From contig NC_090034.1 of the NCBI RefSeq assembly GCF_037176765.1, positions 23,351,375 through 23,415,374 of the forward strand: a DNA stretch of 64,000 nt. The letters run 5' to 3'. The translations under genes were made by a program, and so were the position numbers. The DNA comes from Anolis sagrei (Eukaryota; Chordata; Lepidosauria; Squamata; Anolidae). Every line of letters begins with the position of its first letter. The stretch's first letter is position 1. The notes beneath the pieces were generated by a model that did not search any database, had not been told where the DNA came from, and was given only the letters and a program-made list of their open reading frames with translations. Shown one piece after another: positions 11,919 through 22,400 of the stretch.

Positions 11919-13135
11919 TTGCCAAACTTTTTCTGTTACCTTTCCAAAGAACCCTAACTCTGCCTTAAAACATTATGAACCCACAAAACTCTTTCTTTCA
12001 TTTACTGCTATTGCCTGTTTTTGTATAATGGAGTCAGTTGCGCATGCTGGTGCTGTGAGAAAATCATGAAGATGCCATATGGTGCAAGATACAGGGGAAG
12101 GAAGGCCAAGCACAGAAATTACTAAGAGATGAACATACCCAAGATTAACCCTGATGCTTCTAGCTCTGCAGTTTCGCACCCACACTACTTCTTCCTTCAG
12201 GCCCTGGGGAGGAGGATGGATCACACCAAGATATCCTTGCATTGTCAGGCCCGTTGGGCCATTGAGAATGGATAATTCACCCGTTTGCGAGCCACTGCAA
12301 GCACTACCCTCACCTCGTTCCACTCTGCGGCATGAGAAGCCAGGGGGCTGGCTGTGAAATGCCAGGCTTCCCCCATATCTAATTAAGGAATTAAAAAAAT
12401 GAAGAGAGGGAGACAGGAGCCGATTGGACATGCTGATAATATTTTTAGTGAACACAACAGATCTGCCGGCTTTGATTTTACACTGAAGCTCTATGTACTG
12501 CAGGATGAGTCAGCCTTGCAGAGGAGAGGAAGAGAGCAGGGAGGGAGGGAGACAAAAGGAGGCAAAGGGAAGCAGCGGCCAGGGCTAATATTATCCAGGA
12601 GCTTTGTCAAACCACTTGATGTCAGATGCGGGTGCAAGAGATAGGAATATCTGCATCTCAGCCTCTCCTCCCAATCAAGAAAAAAGGAAATTCAAACCAT
12701 GGCCAGCTATTGCTGTGAATAGCCTCTTTGCAAAGGAGTGTGTATTAGATATTTAACCAGCTGATGGTTCTACTGCAGTTTTGTTAGAGTGGCAAGAGCC
12801 TTCCTATTTTCACATGTGAAATGTGGGCCTGGTTTTGTCTTCTAAAATGCTCTCCCTGAATGAGAACTGGAATATTTGGAACAAGGATATGAGTGTATTC
12901 AGATAAGACCACATTCAGTCTTTGGCATCTCCAATCATTTCAATCAGAGCAACAACAACAACAACAAAACACTATATTAGATCAGGAAAGGGCTGTATGT
13001 GGTCTACCAAGTCAAGCTTTTGGCTTCCCAAAACCGCCATAATCTCTCAGGTTCCTTTTATGCTGCCCTATAATCCAGACTATCAAATCAATCCACAAAT
13101 AAATCTGCTTTGAACTGGATTATATAAGTCTACAC
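11919..13135. other. Intergenic, nothing firmly recognised
   Basis: Mixed sequence with a purine-rich patch at about 12520-12580 and a short CAA repeat near 12950. No exon or known mobile element was recognised. Confidence 0.4.
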
Positions 13136-13138
13136 TGG

Positions 13139-13520
13139 GATTCATAGAATCATGGAGTTGGAAGAGACCTCATGGGCCATTCAGTCCAAGAAGCCTGCCA
13201 AGAAGCAGGAAAATTGCATTCAAAGCACCTCCGACAGATGGCCATCCAGCCTCTGTTTAAAAGCTTCCAAAGAAGGAGCCTCGACCACACTCCGGGGCAG
13301 AGAGTTCCACTGCTGAACTGCTCTCACAGTGAAGACGTTTTCCTAATGTTCAGATGGACTCTCCTTTCTTGTAGTTCGAAGCCATTGTTCTGCGTCCTAG
13401 TCTCCAGGGAAGCAGAAAACAAGCTTGCTCCCTTCTCCCTATGATTTCATCTCACATATTTATACATGGCTATCATGTCTCCTCTCAGCCTTCTCTTCTT
13501 CAGGCTAAACATGCCCAGCT
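13139..13520 (-). mobile_element. CR1 LINE 3' fragment
   Basis: On the + strand it begins with 'atagaatcatggagttgg' and runs parallel to 61425-61810, the 3' end of the large CR1. Read on the minus strand it encodes the decayed C-terminal segment with the RNNGFKLQE- and KNFLTVR-like region. It is 5' truncated. Confidence 0.8.
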
Positions 13521-13529
13521 CTTTAAGCC

Positions 13530-13782
13530 ACAGTAGTGCAATGGGTTAAACCTTTGTGCTGGCTGAACCACTGACCTGAAGGTCAGTGGTTCTAATTTGT
13601 GAGATCAGGTGAGCTCCTGTCTGTCAGCTCCAGCTTCCCATGAGGGTACATGAGAAAAGCCTCCCACAGGATAACACATCCGAGCATCTCCCGGGCAACG
13701 TCTCTGCAGACAGCCAATTCTCCTACACCAGAAGCAACTTGCAGTTATCTCAAGTTGCTTCTGACACAATTAAAAAAAAGTC
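13530..13782 (+). mobile_element. tRNA-headed SINE
   Basis: The head contains a GTGCAATGGGTTAAACC A-box-like stretch. The body 'gagaaaagcctcccac' and tail 'caagttgcttctgacac' followed by an A-run match the better preserved SINE at 47959-48219. The B box is decayed. Confidence 0.65.
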
Positions 13783-14282
13783 TACACTACCATGTAATGG
13801 AGTTCAAAGCAGATCATGTGGATGTTATATGGCAGTGTAGATGCTATACAAGTGTCCTGATTCAAGAACAGTCACACATACCTCTTCCTTCCTGATTTCA
13901 CATCTGCCTTTAAAATGTCCCACTTTGGAAGGCCTTCCTCCTCTTCCTCATTTTTCCTTGGCTTGTCTAAACTGCACTCATACGCTTATTGGACTCGGCC
14001 TTGGAAGGTCACACTTGTCTGATGTATCTGCTTCCACAATAATAGCAATAATCATAATTACCAAACACCTTCTAGGAGACGTGGGAGGCATTCTCATAAA
14101 CATTTTGGGTCATTTTAGTCCTGAAGAGAGGCCTTTTACAACACAGAGGTATGCAGAAATCATTTTTGTTTCCTATTTATTTGTGTGGGAGAAAAGCAAG
14201 TCTCCTCCTGGGCCTTGAATGGGAGGCTGCAAAACATTGTGGCAATGCACCCCATCTCCCCCTCGTGGACATTTTGGAGCAT

Positions 14283-14300
14283 CTCGGGGGGGGGGGGGGG
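14283..14300 (+). repeat. Poly-G run
   Basis: About 17 consecutive G, interrupting otherwise ordinary sequence; its length may be unreliable in an assembly. Confidence 0.8.
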
Positions 14301-14429
14301 ACAATTTTTAGAAATTCATTTTGGCTCCCACGGGGATCAAAGAGGAAGCCTCCCAACATGGTAAAAAAAACTCTCCACATCCCATATAGTGCACTAGGAG
14401 GCATGCTGGAGCAATTATTTTGCATATGT

Positions 14430-14792
14430 GTGTATATAAAATTTTGCATATATATAATTATTGTGCATATGTATATATATTTAGTATTTTAAATTATTGT
14501 TCATTATTGTACATATATATTGTATATTATTTATTATGCTTAATTATTGTGCATATTAAATATATAATTATTGTGCCTATATATTATTTTACTTTGGATT
14601 ATTTTGCACATATATAATTATTATGCATAAATATTATTTATTCTTTTAATAACAGAATATATATATTATTAAACTGTATATAGATAGATTAAAATATAAA
14701 ATTATATATATATATATATATATTCAGGGAAATTATATATATGCAAAATAAATAAAAATAATAAATAATATATAACTACCCCCCCCCCCCCC
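14430..14792. repeat. AT-rich low-complexity tract ending in poly-C
   Basis: Some 340 bases made of TATA, ATATAT and recurring 'taattattgtgcatat' units, including a pure (TA)n run near 14703-14722, followed by about 17 C at 14777-14793. The unit continues after the SINE at 15110-15185, so that SINE inserted into the tract. Confidence 0.7.
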
Positions 14793-15108
14793 CCGGGGTG
14801 GTGCAGTGGTTTAAACCACTGAGATGCTGAACTTGCTGACTGGAAGGTTGGCAGTTTGAATCCATGGAACGGGGTGAGCCCCCACTGTTGACCCCAGCTT
14901 CTCCCAACCTAGCAATTTGAAAACATGCAAATACGAGTAGATCAATAGGTACTGCTTCTGCAGGAAGGTAATGGCGCTTCATGCAGTCATGCCGACCACA
15001 TGACCTTGGAGGCATCTATGGACAATGGCTTAGAAATAAAATGAACATCACCTCCCAGAGTCAATTTCAACTACACTTAATGTCAGGGGAAACCTTTACC
15101 TTAAATGT
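14793..15108 (+). mobile_element. tRNA-headed SINE
   Basis: It starts with 'ggggtggtgcagtggtttaa' (A box) and has a B-box-like 'ggcagtttgaatcc', then the conserved body 'gtagatcaataggtactgc' and the tail 'cttaatgtcaggggaaacc'. The same family occurs at 51612-51935. It lies in an AT-rich tract that resumes on the other side. Confidence 0.75.
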
Positions 15109-15184
15109 ACATATATATTGTATATTAATTATTTTATTTTTAATTATTGTGCATATTATATATATAATTATTGTACATAAATAG

Positions 15185-15784
15185 AAATGTGGGCCATCTA
15201 TATCAATTTATTTGTTTGTTTGTTTGTTTGTTTGTTTACTATATTTGTATACCGCCATTCTCAGCCCGCAGGCGACTCAAGGCGGTTTACAGAGGCAACA
15301 ATACAATGCCCTACAACAACATAAAACCATTTAAAACACTTAAAAACAACATATAATATAAAACCATAGGAAGATCAATAAGATACCATAAAAAACATTT
15401 AAAATATTTTAAAACATTAACATATAATATAAAACCATAACAAGATCAGTAAGACATAAATCGTTTGTGTCTCCTAGTTAAAATGTCCAATCTCATCATC
15501 CAGTTGTTCCATATTCCTACGTCTGTTACATTGCATTTTCAAATGCTTATTTATTAATTATTTATTTACAGTATTTATATTCCGCCCTTCTCACCCCGCA
15601 GGGGACTCAGGGCGTTATACACATATATGGCAAACATTCAATGCCAAAAACACACAACAGATACAGACAGACGTCAGAGGCTATTTAACTTTACGGGAGC
15701 TGTTGGTTTCATCGTCCATCTGCAACACTGATGAAATACTTCCGCATTCCCCGCATGCTTTGCTAGAATCTTTTTTTATGGCCT
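15185..15784 (-). mobile_element. L2-type LINE 3' tails
   Basis: Two successive tail blocks on the minus strand are seen. One has (TTTG)n followed by 'ataccgccattctcagcc' near 15250, the other TTTATTTA followed by 'ttccgcccttctcacccc' near 15580. These are 3' ends of L2-type LINEs; the second continues into the coding fragment beyond the SINE at 15785. Confidence 0.55.
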
Positions 15785-15998
15785 CGTAAATTAGTTAAAA
15801 TAGCCTCCTCACACATAGGTGGTACCTAATTTTCTTACTTGACAGATGCAACTGTCTTTCGGGTTGCAAAGGTCGACAACAAGCTACACAATTGGTCGGA
15901 AGCTCACTCCAACCCGAGCTGGCTTCGAACTCATGACCTTTTTGGTCAGAAGTGATCTTAATGCAGCTGACACTCGGACAGCTGCGCCACAGTCCCGC
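15785..15998 (-). mobile_element. tRNA-headed SINE inside an L2 fragment
   Basis: Read on the minus strand, the head is GGGACTGTGGCGCAGCTGTC (A box), followed by a TGAGTTCGAAGCC B box, so both internal pol III promoter boxes are recognisable. It splits the L2 fragment: the coding part on its right ends in a KNWLFEQA-type segment and the 3' tail lies on its left. Confidence 0.65.
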
Positions 15999-16263
15999 TT
16001 GCTCAAAAAGCCAATTCTTGACTTTTTTCTGGAATGTTAAAAGGGAGGGGGCTGATCTAATGTCCCTAGGAAGGGCTTTCCATTGCTGAGGGGCCACCAC
16101 TGAGAAGGCCCTGTCTCTCGTCCCCGCCAAACGTATTTGTAATGGGATCGAGAGCAGGGCCTCCCCAGACGATCTTAACATCCTAGATGGTTCATAAGGG
16201 GAGATGCGTTCGGACTGGTGAGTTGGGCCAGAACCGTTTAGGGCTTTATAGGCTAAAGCCAGC
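15999..16263 (-). mobile_element. L2 LINE C-terminal fragment
   Basis: The minus strand encodes AYKALNGSGPTHQSERIS, then [12 protein letters not shown] and FSVVAPQQWKALP, clearly parallel to the C-terminus of the L2 at 53.6-56.25 kb. It is 5' truncated. Confidence 0.8.
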
Positions 16264-16325
16264 ACTATCTATGCGTATATATATAATGAAAGTCAAAGTT
16301 TATATGCATATATCTATTTCGTTTG

Positions 16326-17466
16326 CCAATATCCGCTGGATAATGGAGAAAAGCAGGGAGTTTCAGAAAAACATCTACTTCTGCTTCATTGACTATTCTA
16401 AAGCCTTTGACTGTGTGGATCATAATAAATTGTGGCAAGTTCTTAGTGGGATGGGCATCCCAAGCCACCTTGTCTCTCTCCTGAGGAATCTGTACAAGGA
16501 CCAAGTCGTAACAGTCAGAACTGACCACGGAACAACAGACTGGTTCAAGATTGGGAAAGGCGTACGGCAAGGCTGCATCCTCTCACCCAACCTTTTTAAC
16601 TTGTATGCAGAACACATCATGCGATGTGCGGGGCTGGATGAATGCAAAGCTGGGGTGAAAATTGCTGGAAGAAACATTAACAACCTCAGATATGCAGATG
16701 ACACCACTCTGATGGCCGAAAGCGAGGAGGAGCTGAGGAGCCTTCTAATCAAGGTGAAAGAAGAAAGCGCAAAAGCCGGGTTGCAGCTAAACGTCAAAAA
16801 AACCAAGATTATGGCAACAAGAATGATTGACAACTGGAAAATAGAGGGAGAAACCGTGGAGGCCGTGACAGACTTTGTATTTCTAGGTGCAAAGATTACT
16901 GCAGATGCAGACTGTGGCCAGGAAATCAGAAGACGCTTACTTCTTGGGAGGAGAGCAATGTCCAGTCTCGATAAAATAGTGAAGAGTAGAGACATCAGAC
17001 TGGTAACAAAGATCCGCCTAGTCAAAGCCATGGTATTCCCTGTAGTCACCTACGGATGTGAGAGCTGGACCTTAGGGAAGGCTGAGCGAAGGAAGATCGA
17101 TGCTTTTGAGCTGTGGTGTTGGAGGAAAGTGCTGAGAGTGCCTTGGACTGCGAGAAGATCCAACCAGTCCATCCTCCAGGAAATAAAGCCCGACTGCTCA
17201 CTGGAGGGAAAGATACTAGAGACAAAGTTGAAGTACTTTGGCCACATCATGAGGAGACAGCAAAGCCTAGAGAAGACAATTATGCTGGGGAAAGTGGAAG
17301 GCAAAAGGAAGAGGGGCCGACCAAGGGCAAGATGGATGGATGGCATCCTTGAAGTGACTGGACTGACCTTGAGGGAGCTGGGGGTGGTAACGGCCGACAG
17401 GGAGCTCTGGCGTAGGCTGGTCCATGAGGTCACGAAGAGTCGGAGACGACTGAACGAATGAACAAC
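16326..17466 (+). mobile_element. 5'-truncated BovB (RTE) LINE with exact target duplication
   Basis: The insert is flanked by a 10-bp duplication, ATTTCGTTTG, at 16316-16325 and 17467-17476. Inside, one uninterrupted frame runs to a TGA at 17459-17461. It carries RT motifs FIDYSKAFDCVDH, GVRQGCILSPNLFN and YADD (about 16690-16700), then the BovB C-terminal signature YGCESWTLGKAE and WCWRKVLRVPWTARRSNQS. The end GACTGAACGAATGAACAAC is the usual BovB 3' end. The endonuclease and the start of RT are missing. The single open frame and exact duplication suggest a recent insertion. Confidence 0.95.
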
Positions 17467-17504
17467 ATTTCGTTTGTATGTATTTTCCCAAGTGGCCCCC
17501 TCTT

Positions 17505-17815
17505 CCAGAGAGCATTGTAAGTCCCACAACTAACGGATCTGGACCAAACTTGGTGCACAAACACAACACGATCAACTTTGAATACTGGCGGGGTTTGGAA
17601 GGAAATGACAGCAGATAATGGGACTTTCGACCCACCCACCCATATCCTGATGCATTTTATAATGGGACCATTCATAACATCCAGAAACACACAATAACTT
17701 TTTCAAATGTTTCATAGCCATGAGTTATCTGAGTCCACACTGACATGTAACCCAGTTCAAAGCAGATAATGTGGGATTTTATACAGCTGTGTGGAAAGGG
17801 CCTCAGATAAGGCAG
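17505..17815. mobile_element. Two unclassified DNA-element fragments
   Basis: The block 17505-17700, with 'ggatctggaccaaacttgg', recurs in weaker form at about 21190-21250. The block 17715-17815, with 'agttcaaagcagataatg' and 'tgtgtggaaagggcc', is half of the hAT-like MITE also seen at 30312-30615. Confidence 0.4.
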
Positions 17816-17999
17816 AAGAGGAAATATAGCACAAAAGAGGCAATGTAAGAAGACCTGGCTAATCTAATCGGATTCAAGACCCCAAGGGCCACAGGAATGA
17901 GTCACATCCGAGGGGATTAAAAAGAACAGGCAGAAGGTAATGCCACAACCCAATGACCTCTCGGATGAATTCCAAGCAAAGAGGAAGGCCCATCTTCAA

Positions 18000-18244
18000 G
18001 GAGCCCTGTCCCTTTAAGGGGCGCGCGTCGCTGAGACCTCACCAACATGGAGGCGGGATCCATAGTAACCGCTCCCTTGCAGGCATTTTTTTCTTCCCCT
18101 TCTCATCATGGCGGCTGTACGGCGCCGGTCACCTGACTCGTAGGGAACGCCCACCCGCCAAGGTCACGTGACCGGGATTCTCTCTGGCGGAGAAGGAGGA
18201 AGGTGAAGTTGGGCGCTTGCTTAGAAGGATTCGGTGGGAGCCGG
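18000..18244 (+). promoter_or_regulatory. AMDHD2: AMDHD2 promoter and noncoding exon 1
   Basis: A GC- and CpG-rich island in an AT-rich region. It contains GGCGCGCG at about 18020, an ATGGCGGC YY1-like box at 18108-18115 and a palindromic CACGTG box at 18162-18173. It ends in a consensus donor, CCGG|GTAAGT, at 18244/18245. Exon 2 downstream carries the first ATG that agrees with the protein, so exon 1 is read as 5' UTR. A short ATG frame at 18108 (11 codons to TAG) would be an upstream ORF if transcription starts before it. The transcription start is not determined. Confidence 0.75.
18162..18173. promoter_or_regulatory. Palindromic E-box GGTCACGTGACC (CLEAR-like)
   Basis: A perfect 12-bp palindrome containing GTCACGTGAC, the core bound by TFEB/TFE3/MITF and USF factors. 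It lies about 80 bases before the exon 1 donor. Binding is inferred from the motif alone. Confidence 0.55.
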
Positions 18245-18649
18245 GTAAGTGCTTCTATCTCTCCTCACAAGTGGGAGTTCTTAGCCAATGAGAAACGCCT
18301 ATGCAAATCCGGACTGTATTTATGCAAATATCGAACGGGGGGGCATTCTCTTCGCCTTGACAGGCAGGATCCTTGGATCTGTATAGGCGCTCCCGGGGCA
18401 CCTCTGCACTGCAGAATTTAATGCAGTTCGATACCGCTTTAGTGCCCAATGGCTCGTTGCTATGGAGTAATGAATCAACCCAATTGTTAGGTTTCCCTGG
18501 TAACTCCCAGGATTCTATTATATGCAACCATAAGAGTTGAAAGTGTTGTCATCCTGCATTAAATCCGACAGTGTAGACCAGGCATGGGAAAACCTTATTA
18601 AAGAGTGTTTTGAATACCTTTCCAGGGGCATCCTCTTCATGCTTGGAAG

Positions 18650-18732
18650 ATGCCTTCGGACAAATCCACCCAGGATCCTCCAGTCTTCCAGTTTACAAAC
18701 TGCTGGATTCTGAAGCATCATGAACTGCAAAG
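18650..18732 (+). CDS. AMDHD2: AMDHD2 coding exon 1 (residues 1-28)
   Basis: The exon probably begins at 18626 after the acceptor CTTTCCAG, giving 24 bases of 5' UTR before ATG at 18650. It encodes [18 protein letters not shown] and ILKHHELQ, ending with AG of R28 at a GTGAGC donor. The residues before VFQFTN are lineage-variable. Confidence 0.88.
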
Positions 18733-19356
18733 GTGAGCGTTTGCATTGGGTGACGTTGCTTTCCTTCCACCTTTCTCTGGTGTGTGGTTGTGACATACTA
18801 ATTTTGTTGGAAATTTACAAAACGTTGCCACGGGGGAACTCTAAACATAAACTTTTCCGCGTGCTTCTAGATGGGAAAGAGCAGGTTGGATTTCCATTCA
18901 ATTTACTGCCATTGGCGTGTTTTGTGTTGACGTGTGTGCCAAGAGAAAATGAAGGGGAATGGATTCATAACAAAGGGACAAGGATTTGAGGGACAATATT
19001 GCTTTTACAGCCCCACCTGGCACCAATTTTATAAGCAGAATGGAAAAGCTAACACTATATGAGGATTTAAAGATCAAACTGCAAAGACTCTGGCACAAAC
19101 CAGTAAAGGTGGTTCCAGTGGTGATCAGCACACTGGGTGCAGTGCCTAAAGACCTTGGCCTGCACTTAAAAACAATCGGCGCTCACAAGATTACCATCTG
19201 CCAGCTGCAGAAGGCCACCTTACTGGGATCTGCACGCATTATTCGCCGATACATCAGACAGTCCTAGACACTTGGAAACTGTCCGACGTGTGATCCAATA
19301 CAACAGCCAGCACAGTGATCTTGTTTGCTGTGTACTAATCTTGTTATGTTAATACC

Positions 19357-19405
<49 letters not shown>

Positions 19406-19447
19406 AATTCAACAGCCAGCAGAGAGTCTGCTGTGGATTCATCTTGT

Positions 19448-19481
<34 letters not shown>

Positions 19482-22400
19482 CATTATTCGCCAATACATC
19501 ACACCGTTCTAGACACTTGGAAAGTGTCTGACGTGTGATCCAATACAACAGCCAACCTAGTGATCTTGTTTGCTGTGTACTAATCTTGTTGTGTTTCAAA
19601 TAACAATAATAATAATCATAATAATCATAATGATAATAATAATAATGGGATTAACTGTGGAACACTGCTTTTAATTAATTAGTTTTTCTGCAAAGTGTGA
19701 CATTGAGCAAATAGTGGAAATCATTCAGTTGAACACGAGAGAAACAGACTCTGGACTCTTGCAGTAACAGGAAATATTGATAACAGATTAAGGGACTGAG
19801 AGATGTTTTAAAAACAAAATACCTTGACTGCTTTTCATTACGTTTGTAAATATTAATAGAGTTAATAGACCATGTAATACAGTTAATATACAATTGCATC
19901 TTGACATGGATCCCTACGAAAAGGACTTTCCATGATTAATCACTTGGGTAACTCAGTTCTACTCTTTGTCCTTGCTGCTCTCAGCTGTCATCTTTGTCTT
20001 CTCATATATATCTATACTATATATATTGGGAAGTCAGACCTGGCCATGGTGGTCCACACTCTTGTTACATCTAGGATAGACTACAGCAACACACTCTACG
20101 TGGGACTGCCTTTGAAGACTGTTCAGAAGCTTCTAATAGTCTAACAAGAGGCAGCCAGGTTAATAACTGGGGCGGCATACAGGGAGCATACAACTCCCAT
20201 ATTACATCAGCTCCATTGGTTGCCAGTTTGCTACCGAGCACAATTCAAAGTGCTGGCTTTGGCCTATAAGGCCCTAAACGGCCCTGGCCCAGTTTACCTG
20301 TCTGAATTCATCTCCTTCTATGAACCACCGCAGAGATTAAGATCTTCCGGTGAGGCCCTGCTCTTGGTCCCGCCACAGTAAAAGGCGCGATTAGCAGAGA
20401 CAAGGGAGAGGACCTTCTCAGTGATTGCCCCATTGCTATGGAACTTCCTCCCTGGCGAGATTACATCAGCCCCCTCCCTCCTGTCCTTCAGAAAGATGGT
20501 AAAAACTCAGCTGTGGGACCAAGCCTTTGGGTCAGTGCAATAAGGCACTTTTTAAAAATGGAGATAATTAATTTTAGTGTTTATGTATATTTATAGTTTA
20601 TTTTAGTTTATCTTATGTTCCGGCATTGAATGTTTTCCATATATATGTTGTGCTCTGCCTTGAGTCCTCTTTCGGGCTGAGAAGAGCGGAATATAAATGT
20701 TTTAAATAAATAAATACACATAATAGAGAAAATATTTATGTGTGTATGTGGCTGGGGTGCCCACTTCAACAGACAGGCTCCCACTTCCACAAACAGCGTC
20801 AACCCACACTGCTGAGGAGCCACCAAAATCCCTCCCTTCAATGACATTTCACATTATATTGAGCACCATGAACATGTAGCCCAACCCTTCCAATGTCCTC
20901 CCCAAACACCATACTGCCCGCCACCCAAGGAATGCTTTCATTTGGGGACAATTTCATTCTAGATTTTGCATGTTTACTCCACCACAGACATCCCAATGTT
21001 TCTTACTCTCTCCATTGGTGTGGAATTTACATGATCCCGCCCACTTCTTCTCCCTTAACCCTTTCCTACTCTTTTCAACTCTGTCTGCAGAACAAACAAA
21101 GCAGAACTAATTAGCAGCTAAATATACTGGAGGAGTTTGGGAGATTGACTCCACATGATGGAAGTTGTAGTTCAACCTGCATCAAGTCAGAGCACTGTGA
21201 CCCCCACTAACGATGGACCTGGACCACCTTTGTCACACAGAACCCCCATGACCCATTCTGCAATGATTTTTTAAATTTTTTACAAAGGATGGTACATAAT
21301 ACGGGGCAAACCCAGCCTTCCTTGGTGACTTGAGGGGTGTGCTACAGATCCCAGGCCACATGGTACGCTGCCTTGTGCGAATGGGGATTGTAGTCAAACA
21401 CATTGGGAGAACTGTGCCTTTTGACTTTGCGGTATATGAATGGAAGAGAGGCCATGTAATGCAAGACCTACCTTTTTTCCAGGGAGGACCTTTGGGTGAG
21501 AGATGGGAAGATCCTGAACCCGGAGAAGCTCTTCTTTGACGAGAAGAAGCCTGCGGACATTCAACTGGACTGCAAAGGCAGTATCATTGCACCTGGGTTC
21601 ATTGACGTGCAAATCAATGGTAAGGCCTGGGCATTCTTCCTGAAGATCAACATCCACTAAGCTGGAGAAGGGCTGTATGCCTTCCCCTATAGATTTTGTT
21701 TACTATGTAATACGATTTTTTCCTGGGTTGTAAATGTCATTTCCTAATTGGTTCAATAATAAAAACATGGGGAAAGTGTATTAAACTGCCAAAACTTTGT
21801 TTTTGAGGGACATCATTAGACCTCATAATTAGCTGAAGTTGCGATACAGCAACATCTGGAAGACTCCAGTTTATTCTATTTACTCAAGATAATGGGATTT
21901 GGATAGAGATAGAAAAGTTTGTGGATAGGATGTCTGATGTTAAAATGTCCTGTAATCATTCCCCAAACCTCAGAGCCGCAAGTATTGCTGGGTTGCCATT
22001 CTCATCATTCCCAGTTTGCATGGCGGATAACCAAAAGGGATTTATTTATTTATTTATTTATCGTGGCAGTATCAACCAGGCAATTGTATTACATTTTTAA
22101 CAATTTTTAACAAACAGACAAAACAGAGTTTGCAAGCTTGGTAGTTGATTAAATGTCCTTTGACCCGTAGCTGGCCACTTGGAGTGCCTCTGGTGTTGCT
22201 GCAAGGAGGTCCTCCATTGTGCATGTGGAAGGGCTCAGGTTGCATTGCAGCAGGTGGTCTGTGGTTTGCTCTTCTCCGCACTCGCATGTTGTGGATTCCA
22301 CTTTGTGGCCCCATTTCTTGAGGTTGGCTCTGCATCTCGTGGTGCCAGAGCACAGTCTGCTCAGCGCCTTCCAAGTCACCCAGTTTTCTGTGTGCCCAGG

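Noticed and set aside
16187-16325. N-terminal extension of the BovB frame upstream of 16326
   Set aside because: The open frame happens to run back through an L2 fragment and AT-rich sequence. The 10-bp target duplication shows that the BovB insertion starts at 16326, so the first 46 codons are not part of it.
18000-18244. Bidirectional promoter for a minus-strand gene
   Set aside because: No minus-strand exon was recognised within the 9 kb to the left.
19353-19475. CRISPR-like or satellite array
   Set aside because: These are plain AAT microsatellites next to LINE tails, without spacers.
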